In this document: positions 17,601 through 24,548 of the stretch, piece by piece | Position numbering within the stretch: position 1 is the stretch's first letter | Layout of the letters: each line of letters begins with the position of its first letter | NCBI GenBank assembly: GCA_023957125.1 | Contig: JAMLHL010000004.1 | Coordinates: 62,001 to 126,000, forward strand | Direction: 5' to 3' | Length of the DNA stretch: 64,000 bases | Source of the DNA: Chitinophagaceae bacterium | GTDB taxonomy: Bacteria > Bacteroidota > Bacteroidia > Chitinophagales > Chitinophagaceae | Notes under the pieces: model-generated | Databases searched by the model: none | What the model was told of the DNA's origin: nothing | What the model saw: the letters and a program-made list of their open reading frames with translations, nothing else | Made by a program: the position numbers and the translations under genes

Positions 17601-17751
17601 GCCCTTGAACGTTCGGCTTTTTGCCACCGCGCAAAATCTATTAACGCTCACCGGCTACAAAGGATACGACCCCGAGGTGGCGCAGGGCATTGACCTGGGA
17701 ACCTTTCCGATGCCGCGTACTTTTTTGTTCGGTGTAAATATTTCATTCTAA
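14668..17751 (+). CDS. SusC/RagA-family TonB-linked outer-membrane protein
   Basis: 1027 aa from the ATG at 14668 (MNFYLKR, then a hydrophobic signal peptide ending LRAQ). A start 17 codons upstream would put a polar tail before the signal. Carboxypeptidase-regulatory-like domain (VEGYVIDAGTSDPVVNAV), then the SusC hallmark VVVGYGTQRRKDLTGAISSVS, plug motif IRIRGGNSVNASNNPLFVIDG and IEVLKDVSATAIYGSRGSNG, then the barrel ending FLFGVNISF. It forms the transport channel closed by the SusD-like lid encoded next. In this operon it probably takes up a peptide or other oligomer rather than glycan, since no glycosidase is nearby. Confidence 0.93.
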   Translation: MNFYLKRSVLSVFLLTFFFSLKLRAQNNIVEGYVIDAGTSDPVVNAVINEKGTSNTVLSDTKGFFSLHPSKAFPTTLVITSVGYNTAEEQVRSATSPVSFYLSQKANVLHEVVVVGYGTQRRKDLTGAISSVSKKVLEYNVSPSVDALLGGTVAGLNVTQESGQPGAPATIRIRGGNSVNASNNPLFVIDGFLFFSDNASTKAGLGGVEGELNPLAFLNPSDIESIEVLKDVSATAIYGSRGSNGVILITTKKGKKGSNLIDYQYSFGVANSAKQLDLLNAPQWARLQKDHFLNKPGYSDQQIAELGQGYNWQQAVLQTGISQNHSVSISGGDEKSQYFISGNYLNQEGVVLNSGLKRFVGRANYDRSLLPGLKVGVNVTGSQSTQNTLTTFEAVNYNSSPYSAGITNSLTYALYMPPIVSFYGANGGYNYHNPFEYAYLRSGDTTANPISDLLNSTAQTIYSAVLGNFYAQYKTESGFSAKVSVGTNIGYTTQNYFSPSYTAIGLEPQGIGGIGNKKSEVLLSEYTLSYTKRIKDIHAFDILGGYTFQRTKTNFITTLSSHFTNEDLGVYNLQDGKPYGSRPIFSGLTESRLHSLLGRINYSLFDRYHLTANFRSDYSTRFAKNHKWGLFPSIGLSWNVNEESFLRNYEPLSNLKLRVSAGQVGNQEIGDYEYLQLLEAVYYGGGVAYQVGNSGNENLKWETTFQYNVGIDAGFLNNRISATVDLYHKKTSDLLIRIPPSLGQSNEQLVNVGNLENKGAELTVNAAVVDNKKLHWSVGANGAYNANRITSLYNNVTERILGIEILRVGEPLGSFYGQVFEGVIQTGEDLSKLPTSPSYTTPQPGDPRLKDVSGDGHIDQNDRVVLGSKQPRFIYGFSSSVNFKGFDLFVLLQGAEGNSVYNQLRRYLERPTDAYNASAVLLNAWTETNPSNTVPRITSAPFSSELDSRYIEDASFLRLRTITLGYTLNKALPAGRNLPLNVRLFATAQNLLTLTGYKGYDPEVAQGIDLGTFPMPRTFLFGVNISF

Positions 17752-17809
17752 GGAAATGCCCGGATAACATCTATCATATTTATTAATCACGTAAAAAACA
17801 ACAGCATAT

Positions 17810-19528
17810 ATGACAACATCTATCAAACATTTAGTGATCACAGCTATCGCAGTAGGGTCTTTGGCGGGCTACTCCTGCAAGAAAGACAATGATCCGGGAA
17901 ATATCCCGCCCGTCGTAACCGGGGAGTCGGTCTGGAAATCGGACCAGGAAGCCCTGGCTACCGCCAACGCCGCTTTTCCACCCTGGCAACGGCTAAGCTC
18001 TTCCTTCTCGTTCCTTTTGGAATCCACAAGCGAACATACCATCAGCTTTGAAGGCGCCGATGATGCGGACGGTCCATTGGTAAGCCAGTTAAAAACAGAT
18101 GTTAATAACTGGTATCCTACCAAGATCTTCAATTACCTGTATGTGAGCATAGGCGAAGCCAACCGGACGATTGAAAAAGCGGACTCCAGCAGCGCAGGGG
18201 GCGGACTCACACAGGGAGCCATTGACCTGGCAAGAGCGAGGGCAAAATTTATCCGGGCGCACGCTTACGCCTACCTGGTGAATCTATGGGGCGAAGTACC
18301 GCTCATTTTAACGACGAAACCCACGCAGGAAGAACAAACCTCACGTAAATCTATAGACGAAGTATATGGGCAGATCGTTAAAGACTTTACGGAAGCGGAG
18401 ACGGCTTTGCCGGACTTTGATATAACGCGCTCCAATCCAAGCAAAGGAGCAGCCAATGCGCTTTTGGCCAGAGCTTACCTGCAATGGGCAAGCAAACCGC
18501 TCTCACAATCTGAAGTGGCCGCTATTGCAGGCGGCAAGGCAGATCCAGGCGCGGTTACCTGGGATGCGGGCCGGTTGCAGAAAACGATCGAATATGCTGA
18601 CAAAGTGATCAACAGCGGCCATTACAGACTGGAGGATGATTTTGAAGCCAATTTTGGCGTTCCTGCAGAAAATAAGTCTCCCGAGCATATTTTTACCATC
18701 CACCACGATGGCGACGGACTGGGAGACGCGCAGGGTAATCATCAAACACACTGCCCGTTCACCTTCCGCTTTGATCTTTACCAGGACAACCATATCGGAC
18801 CGGCTGATGTAACGCTGCTGCAACGTTTTTCGGACAATGACAAGCGCAAACACTTTTCACTTTTTACCAAGCTGTTTAACGAAGATGAACCTGTGGCATC
18901 ACCCATCACCAAAGCATCCGACTATAAGGAGTATGATTATGTATTCCCGGCCACCTCTCCGCGTATCGGCAAGTTCGTACACCGTAACGCCCTGTACAAC
19001 GACGTGGCTCCCGGTTCGGAAGCAGGTCAGCCTAATGATATGAACCGCATTGACATACGCTACGCTGAAGTACTTTTAACCAAAGCTGAGGCTTTGCTCC
19101 AGTTGGGCAAGGCAACGGAAGCCGCACAGGTCATCAATGAACTGAGAAGAAGAGCCGGCGTGGAAGAATATGCTACGCTTACAGAAGAGCAACTGGAACA
19201 CGAATGGTATCTTGAACTGTTCTTTGAACAAAGGCATTGGTCGAACCTCGTACGCTGGAGAAAGTTAGTGAACACCATCGCCTCCGATGTACCTGAATTC
19301 GAATATTATAAATCCGATTACAGCTCTGTGGCCTCCATGGTAGCCGCATTTGGAGCCGAAAGTGACGGCACCGGTGGCAGGGTGAAAACCAATTATCCGT
19401 TTTTTGCAAAGATCTATAAGCATCTGCATGCAAAGACCGATAATATTTCCGGTAAGTTCTATCGCTTCCCGATTCCAAAAGGATTATCGGGCAACGATCT
19501 GGGGATCAGCCAGAACCCCGGATACTAA
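17810..19528 (+). CDS. SusD/RagB-family surface lipoprotein
   Basis: 572 aa. Lipoprotein signal with lipobox LAGYSC (Cys23) and KKD after it. SusD-type TPR-like helices follow (ARAKFIRAHAYAYLVNLWGEVPLI; NALLARAYLQWA; DIRYAEVLLTKAEALLQLGKATEAAQVINELRRRAG; LELFFEQRHWSNLVRWRKL). It would cap the SusC channel and bind the substrate at the cell surface. It lies 58 bp after the SusC gene. A composite palindromic repeat separates it from the next gene. Confidence 0.92.
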   Translation: MTTSIKHLVITAIAVGSLAGYSCKKDNDPGNIPPVVTGESVWKSDQEALATANAAFPPWQRLSSSFSFLLESTSEHTISFEGADDADGPLVSQLKTDVNNWYPTKIFNYLYVSIGEANRTIEKADSSSAGGGLTQGAIDLARARAKFIRAHAYAYLVNLWGEVPLILTTKPTQEEQTSRKSIDEVYGQIVKDFTEAETALPDFDITRSNPSKGAANALLARAYLQWASKPLSQSEVAAIAGGKADPGAVTWDAGRLQKTIEYADKVINSGHYRLEDDFEANFGVPAENKSPEHIFTIHHDGDGLGDAQGNHQTHCPFTFRFDLYQDNHIGPADVTLLQRFSDNDKRKHFSLFTKLFNEDEPVASPITKASDYKEYDYVFPATSPRIGKFVHRNALYNDVAPGSEAGQPNDMNRIDIRYAEVLLTKAEALLQLGKATEAAQVINELRRRAGVEEYATLTEEQLEHEWYLELFFEQRHWSNLVRWRKLVNTIASDVPEFEYYKSDYSSVASMVAAFGAESDGTGGRVKTNYPFFAKIYKHLHAKTDNISGKFYRFPIPKGLSGNDLGISQNPGY

Positions 19529-19607
19529 AGTATGCCGGGGCTTTTCCAACCTGAATCCTCCCTATGGAAGAACGCTTCATTGATATGACGACAGGGATTG
19601 ATTCGGT

Positions 19608-19714
19608 GCATTTCAAATTTTCGCTCCCTGTAGCGCTTTCCGGTCGGTGAGATTCCGACCGGTAGCAGGCTCTACAGGCGGGTATCGCCACCCGCCTGCG
19701 AAGATTTGAAATGC
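19608..19714 (-). repeat. Composite palindromic repeat element, copy 1
   Basis: Outer 17-bp arms (19608-19624 and 19698-19714, one mismatch) enclose two hairpins: CCGGTCGG/CCGACCGG (19640-19647/19655-19662) and CAGGCGGGT/ACCCGCCTG (19675-19683/19690-19698). The reverse complement of the core (19618-19703) aligns along its length with 60187-60271, so this is one repeat family present in both orientations. It lies inside the operon, between the SusD and DUF4625 genes. Confidence 0.75.
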
Positions 19715-19744
19715 GTCCGATTGATCCCCTTAAATAAATTGAAC

Positions 19745-20218
19745 ATGAAAAGTAAAATATTATGGTGGTGTATAGCAGCGTTCCTGGGCGGAAACCTGTT
19801 TTTGTTTTCCTCCTGCAGTAAAGAAAACGCGAAGCCCGCACCGCCTACCATTGAAGTAGTGCATCTGGGTATTTATGATGCGGCAAGCGATGGCATTTTT
19901 TACCTGGGAGAAGAAGGGCATTTCGAAGTGAATATAACCGCCCCCGGACGCATTGAAAAAATAGATCTTGAGATCCACCAGGAAAGCGGGTACGGGCTTT
20001 ATACCCTTACCAATACTTACACCGGTGAATATGTTGGGAAAAAAGAAGTGCGGGGATTCCAGGACTACCCGATCATCCCGTTGGGTCAGGCGATAGGCGC
20101 TTATAGTTTTCATCTTAAAGTTACCGATCAGCAGGGCCAGGTTACCTCCCTCGACAGGAATATTACCGTTGAGGTTAGCGATGGCACCAATCCCGGTCAT
20201 CAACACGATGAGCATTAG
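19745..20218 (+). CDS. DUF4625 domain lipoprotein
   Basis: 157 aa from ATG 19745; the upstream in-frame extension lies beside the palindromic repeat and precedes the signal peptide, so it is rejected. Lipobox FSSC (Cys24). The body matches the DUF4625 immunoglobulin-like pattern: PPTIEVVHLGIYDAASDGIF, GHFEVNITAPGRIEKIDLEIHQE, GAYSFHLKVTDQQGQVTSLDRNI. It ends in a His-rich tail, GHQHDEH, which could bind metal. DUF4625 proteins are seen near metal-related TonB receptors, in keeping with the HMA receptor here. Exact role unknown. Confidence 0.78.
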   Translation: MKSKILWWCIAAFLGGNLFLFSSCSKENAKPAPPTIEVVHLGIYDAASDGIFYLGEEGHFEVNITAPGRIEKIDLEIHQESGYGLYTLTNTYTGEYVGKKEVRGFQDYPIIPLGQAIGAYSFHLKVTDQQGQVTSLDRNITVEVSDGTNPGHQHDEH

Positions 20219-20241
20219 TGATCCATTCAGAAAAACGGCGC

Positions 20242-20724
20242 ATGAAAAAAAATTTGTTATTGGGGTTGTTATCCCTGGCGGTTGCCGGCGCTTCAGCACA
20301 AACCCGGCTTCCGGAAGCGCAGTTACATACACTGCAGGGACAAACCATCAACGCACAGTCGCTGCTGAGTGACGGTGTGCCGGTGGTGATATCCTTCTGG
20401 TCAACGATCTGCAAACCCTGTATTGAAGAGCTGAACGCTTTCAGGGATCAATGGACGAAATGGCAAAAGGAAGTGAACTTTAAGATCGTGGCGGTTTCCG
20501 TAGATGACGCGAGATCGGTTGGGAGAGTTCGTACATTCGCTTCTTCCCGCGAATGGCCGTTTACGGTATTGCTCGATAAAAACCAGGATTTTAAAAGAGC
20601 TTTGAATGTCAATACCATTCCACAGCTATATATTATAGAAGCCGATGGAAAAATTGTGTACTCCCATATCGGCTATACACCCGGCAGCGAAACAAAAGTG
20701 CTGGAAGTTTTAAAGAGTTTATAG
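20242..20724 (+). CDS. TlpA-like periplasmic thioredoxin-fold protein
   Basis: 160 aa from ATG 20242. A GTG at 20218 is also open, but adds a charged stretch before the signal peptide. Signal peptide ends near ASAQ. The redoxin domain has VVISFWSTICKPCIEEL with the CxxC pair at Cys57/Cys60 and the cis-Pro segment NVNTIPQLYII. It is expected to reduce disulfides or Cys-bound metal in the periplasm. The stop is immediately followed by the ATG of the next gene (20725), so the genes are cotranscribed. Confidence 0.88.
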   Translation: MKKNLLLGLLSLAVAGASAQTRLPEAQLHTLQGQTINAQSLLSDGVPVVISFWSTICKPCIEELNAFRDQWTKWQKEVNFKIVAVSVDDARSVGRVRTFASSREWPFTVLLDKNQDFKRALNVNTIPQLYIIEADGKIVYSHIGYTPGSETKVLEVLKSL

Positions 20725-22407
20725 ATGGATCCAAACATCACCGGTAAAAAATATGGTTGTTGCGGGCAGGTGGCGGTGCTGGTAAGTGAGACACGTACCA
20801 GGGCGACAGCGCCGAATACTTATCGGAACAATCCTTTGAAACGCATCTTCACATGCTTAACGATCTGTATTATTTTGGCCGCAGCAAAATCAATATATGC
20901 ACAAGGCAACTTATCGGGCAGTTTTGAAACCAACTCCATTTATTATTTGAATGACAACAGGGCCGGGATCGTGGCTCCCGATGATAAAACAGCATCCAAC
21001 AATTATTTTAAGTTGGATTACCGGTATCAGAAATTCAGCGCGGGCGTTCAATACGAAGCCTACCTGCCGGTGCTACAGGGGCTGCCTTCAACGCTGCGCA
21101 ACAGTGGCCTGGTGTTTAAGTACGCTTCTTTCCGGGATAGCAATTTTTCCGTTACGGCGGGCGATTTTTACGAGCAGTTAGGCAACGGGCTTATTTTCCG
21201 GGCATACGAGGAAAGGGCTATCGGCCTCAACACCTCGGTGGAAGGAGCGCGACTGGGTTATTCATTTCGCGGACTTGTGCAGTTGAAAGGATTTGCAGGA
21301 CGCTCCCGCGAATTTATGGACCGGGCAGCATCGAATGTAAAAGGCGGCAGCCTGTCGGTGGATATCGCTTCGGCAATAAAACTGGAGCATACCACTGCCA
21401 ACGCGGCCCTCAATATCGTTAACCGTTATATGGGTTACACAGGCCAGGAGCCCATTGATCCAAACGTGCAGGCTTATTCTTTCAATATAGACTGGGCTGC
21501 GAACGCATTCAGTTTCCAGGGCGAATACGCCTACAAATCAAAAGACAACAGCGTTTATACCAACAACAGGAATAAAGATGGAAGCGCACTGCTCCTCGAG
21601 ATCGGATATAATACACCGGGCTTTGGAACTGTACTGACATTGCGGCGGCTGGAATATATGCAGTTTGGCTCTACCCGTGGCATAACCGGTATCGGACGCG
21701 ATCTGAATTATTTACCCGCGCTTACAAAGCAACACGGCTATTCGCTTGCCGTGCTGAACCCTCACAATACTATGGGTAATGAAGAAACAGGCGGGCAATT
21801 GGATATCCAGTATCGTTTAAAAGAAGGAAGCCCGTTGGGCGGCAAATACGGAACGCAATTATCGGTAAACGCTTCCACCTATTATAACCTGCGGGGCGAT
21901 GTGGTTGACGGCTATGCCTTTTTTACACCCGGCAATACAAAATATTACCAGGACATTAATATCGAGATAGAGAAAAGACTCAGCGCCCCGGTACTCATTC
22001 ATTTATTTTATGCCAACCAGCAATTCAATCCTATGGTGATCGGAAAAGAAAACGGCTTGTATAAATCTCACGTGATTGCAGGCGACCTGCGCTGGCAGTT
22101 GAAGCAGGAACGCTCTTTTCGTTTTGAATGGCAGCATCTCCGGAGCAGGGACTATCAGAAGAACTGGGCCGCAGGCCTGGTGGAGTTTGCCGCGTCTCCG
22201 GCGTTTACCTGCTTCATAGAAGACATGTATAATTACGGCGACAGTAATATTCATTATTACAGGCTGGGAGGAAGCTATACTTTTTCCCGCACGCGGATGG
22301 CGCTGCAATACGGCAGAAGCCGGGAAGGGCTTATCTGCGCAGGAGGGGTTTGCCTGTATATGCCGGCTTATACCGGTTTGAATCTTTCTTTAACCTCATC
22401 TTTTTAA
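20725..22407 (+). CDS. DUF6029-like outer-membrane beta-barrel protein
   Basis: 560 aa. The ATG abuts the stop of the TlpA-like gene, but the first 40 residues (with a CC and polar sequence) precede a clear signal peptide (LKRIFTCLTICIILAAA...YAQG). A TTG at 20836 may be the real start. The rest is rich in alternating aromatic/polar strands (SNNYFKLDYRYQKFSAGVQYEAYLPVL, YEQLGNGLIFRAYEERAIG, GSYTFSRTRMALQYGRSREG), as expected of an outer-membrane barrel. The family assignment comes from pattern and from its place between TlpA and Omp28-type genes, an arrangement seen in other Bacteroidota. Function unknown. Confidence 0.65.
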   Translation: MDPNITGKKYGCCGQVAVLVSETRTRATAPNTYRNNPLKRIFTCLTICIILAAAKSIYAQGNLSGSFETNSIYYLNDNRAGIVAPDDKTASNNYFKLDYRYQKFSAGVQYEAYLPVLQGLPSTLRNSGLVFKYASFRDSNFSVTAGDFYEQLGNGLIFRAYEERAIGLNTSVEGARLGYSFRGLVQLKGFAGRSREFMDRAASNVKGGSLSVDIASAIKLEHTTANAALNIVNRYMGYTGQEPIDPNVQAYSFNIDWAANAFSFQGEYAYKSKDNSVYTNNRNKDGSALLLEIGYNTPGFGTVLTLRRLEYMQFGSTRGITGIGRDLNYLPALTKQHGYSLAVLNPHNTMGNEETGGQLDIQYRLKEGSPLGGKYGTQLSVNASTYYNLRGDVVDGYAFFTPGNTKYYQDINIEIEKRLSAPVLIHLFYANQQFNPMVIGKENGLYKSHVIAGDLRWQLKQERSFRFEWQHLRSRDYQKNWAAGLVEFAASPAFTCFIEDMYNYGDSNIHYYRLGGSYTFSRTRMALQYGRSREGLICAGGVCLYMPAYTGLNLSLTSSF

Positions 22408-22419
22408 TCATCAATACCA

Positions 22420-23271
22420 ATGAGAGATTTACTTAAGATATTATCGGTTTGCACTTTTGTCCTTTTAATCAATGCCTGCACAAAAGGCAGCGGGAAAGAC
22501 AACCCCGGGGGACCCGACGGACCAGGAACATCAACGTTCACCAAAAATGTACTGATCATGGAATTCGTTTCTTTTGATTGCGTGTATTGTCCAAGGGTAA
22601 CAGACAAGCTGAAAGAAGCCGCAGAAATAAAATATCCCGGCAGAATTGATGTGATAAGCGTGCATGGCAGGCTGGATGATGCAGATCCGATGGAGTTCAA
22701 CAACTATAAGCAGTTCCAGAATTATTTCTACGGTGTTACCGGGTATCCGGGGGTGATAATAGACCAGCGGGATGATTTGGTTACCGTTGGTGAATTTGAC
22801 GCGACCTCCGCTTCTTTCCTGGAACGCGCCAACGCGCAGGCTGCGATCGGTATTGCGCTCAGCACTTCACTGACCAGTGAAAATACCGTGCAGGTGGATG
22901 TGCAGGTATCCAATAAAGGAGAAGCGAGTCCGGACTATCGCCTTGCCGTTGCGGTACTGGAAAATGACATCCCCTACAAACAGGCCGACCTGGTGAACGG
23001 CGCTTTGGAATGGATGGAAGACTACCGGCATTTTCATGTGCTCCGGGCTTTCCTGAGTGGTAATTATTTTGGAGATGCCATCAGTAACCTGTCATCCGGT
23101 GCCATTTACTCAAAAACATTTTCTTACAATATACCGGCTGGTTACAGGACAGAAAATCTTTCATTCGTAGCTTACGTAATAGAAGCCAAAGGCTTTTCCC
23201 ATAGGGTTTCGGTTAACAGCCGTTCGGTGGCTATCGGGAAATCCATTGATTTTTCGGGGAAGATACAATAA
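22420..23271 (+). CDS. Omp28-related lipoprotein with thioredoxin-like CxxC
   Basis: 283 aa. Lipobox INAC (Cys20) followed by a Gly/Pro-rich linker. Residues 43-130 are thioredoxin-like: VLIMEFVSFDCVYCPRVTDKL with Cys54/Cys57, and YGVTGYPGVIIDQ with a cis-Pro. The C-terminal half is the beta-rich Omp28 domain. It is the second CxxC protein of the operon, suggesting surface or periplasmic thiol/disulfide or metal handling tied to the imported ligand. It lies 12 bp after the DUF6029-like gene and is the last gene before the AraC regulator. Confidence 0.82.
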   Translation: MRDLLKILSVCTFVLLINACTKGSGKDNPGGPDGPGTSTFTKNVLIMEFVSFDCVYCPRVTDKLKEAAEIKYPGRIDVISVHGRLDDADPMEFNNYKQFQNYFYGVTGYPGVIIDQRDDLVTVGEFDATSASFLERANAQAAIGIALSTSLTSENTVQVDVQVSNKGEASPDYRLAVAVLENDIPYKQADLVNGALEWMEDYRHFHVLRAFLSGNYFGDAISNLSSGAIYSKTFSYNIPAGYRTENLSFVAYVIEAKGFSHRVSVNSRSVAIGKSIDFSGKIQ

Positions 23272-23442
23272 GGAGAGAAGCTCCGTCTTCCCTATCGGTA
23301 CCAGGTCATGCAATAAATCTTCCGGTATTTCATCACTGCGATAAAATCGCTTAAAGTCCTGCCTTTTTAATATCTTTAAAATTATAGATCGTCTTTAAAA
23401 GAGGCGGTAAACTCCATTCAATCATTGAAACGGTAATAATGT

Positions 23443-24309
23443 ATGAAGGCAATAGAAGCCAGATTGCCCAGGGAATCTGATAAATCTTTCATCGTATTCA
23501 GGGAACACGGCTGTTTCTTCCCGGTACCCTGGCATTATCATCCCGAATACGAACTGGTACAGGTAACAAAAAGCACAGGACGCCGGATGGTAGGCGATCA
23601 TATCGGTTATTTTGACGAAGGAGACCTGGTACTGATGGGTCCTCTGCTTCCGCATGTATGGGTTAATGATGAGCAATACATTCACGGTAAAGAAGATAAT
23701 GCCGCAGACGCGGTGGTGGTTCAGTTTGTAGAAAATTTTCTTGGGGAGAATTTTTTGCAGATACCCGAGATGGAAAATTTAAAAAAGGTATTGCAATTAT
23801 CCGCTTTCGGACTGGAAATAACCGGCGATACAAGGAACCGTATCAACGAACTGATGAAAAAGATGCTCAATGCCAGCGGGTTAATGCGATTGAGCATGCT
23901 TTTTACTATCTTCGACCTGTTGGCAAACAGCAAAGAATACAAGATACTGGCAAGCCCGGCCTTCCTGAACAATTCCAATTTGCATCAATCCAACAGGTTC
24001 AATAACATAACGGAATACATTATGCGCAACTTCGATCAGGAGATCAGTCTTAACGAAGCTGCGGCTGCCGCAAATATGGCCACTACCACTTTTTGTAATT
24101 TTTTCAAGGAGCATTACCGGGTAACCTTCATGGAATATGTGACCGAAATACGAATCGGTCATGCCTGTAAGCTGCTGAGCGATCCCACAAAAAACATTGT
24201 AGAAGCCGCCTACGAAAGCGGGTTCAACAATCTCGCTAATTTCAACCGCCAGTTTAAAAAATTAAAGAGCATGACGCCTTCAGAGTATCGCAAAATGCTG
24301 GAGATTTAA
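23443..24309 (+). CDS. AraC-family transcriptional regulator
   Basis: 288 aa. The N-terminal cupin-type sensor domain begins HYHPEYELVQVTKSTGRRMVGD... and has GDLVLMGPLLPHVW. The C-terminal 100 residues are an AraC/XylS double helix-turn-helix (DQEISLNEAAAAANMATTTFCNFFKEHYRVTFMEY in part, then ACKLLSDPTKNIVEAAYESGFNNLANFNRQFKK, MTPSEYRKML). Such proteins usually respond to a small sugar-type ligand. It is 171 bp after the uptake operon and convergent with the GH16/Sus locus, so its target could be either; nothing decides it. Confidence 0.9.
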   Translation: MKAIEARLPRESDKSFIVFREHGCFFPVPWHYHPEYELVQVTKSTGRRMVGDHIGYFDEGDLVLMGPLLPHVWVNDEQYIHGKEDNAADAVVVQFVENFLGENFLQIPEMENLKKVLQLSAFGLEITGDTRNRINELMKKMLNASGLMRLSMLFTIFDLLANSKEYKILASPAFLNNSNLHQSNRFNNITEYIMRNFDQEISLNEAAAAANMATTTFCNFFKEHYRVTFMEYVTEIRIGHACKLLSDPTKNIVEAAYESGFNNLANFNRQFKKLKSMTPSEYRKMLEI

Positions 24310-24346
24310 CCGGGAGCTATGAGCGATGAGCTATGAATCCCCGAAA

Positions 24347-24446
24347 CCTGCACCTGCACCCTGAAACCTGCACCCTGCAACCTGCACCCTGCTCCCCCGT
24401 CCCCAACCATAAATGCCCGAATAATACATAAAATATCCGGGCATTT
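24347..24446. repeat. 14-bp tandem-like 'ctgcaccctg' repeats and a terminator-like hairpin
   Basis: 'cctgcaccctgaaac', 'ctgcaccctgcaac' and 'ctgcaccctgctcc' follow one another (24347-24393), after a 'gagctatgagcgatgagctatga' type run at 24315-24335. AAATGCCCG (24411-24419) then pairs with CGGGCATTT (24438-24446), a 9-bp hairpin without a T run. It lies between the convergent araC and susD genes and may terminate both. Confidence 0.5.
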
Positions 24447-24548
24447 GTGGCGGGTTTATTGTGTATTCACAAATCATTCTGCCAGGCGCGGGGGTGATGA
24501 AATCCATTGTGTACGCATGTGTTCGTCAGTCCGCCGCACTTCCTCATT

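Noticed and set aside
24300..24420. CRISPR-like array from the repeated ctgcaccctg units
   Set aside because: Units are about 14 bp, imperfect and without unique spacers, and no cas genes are near.
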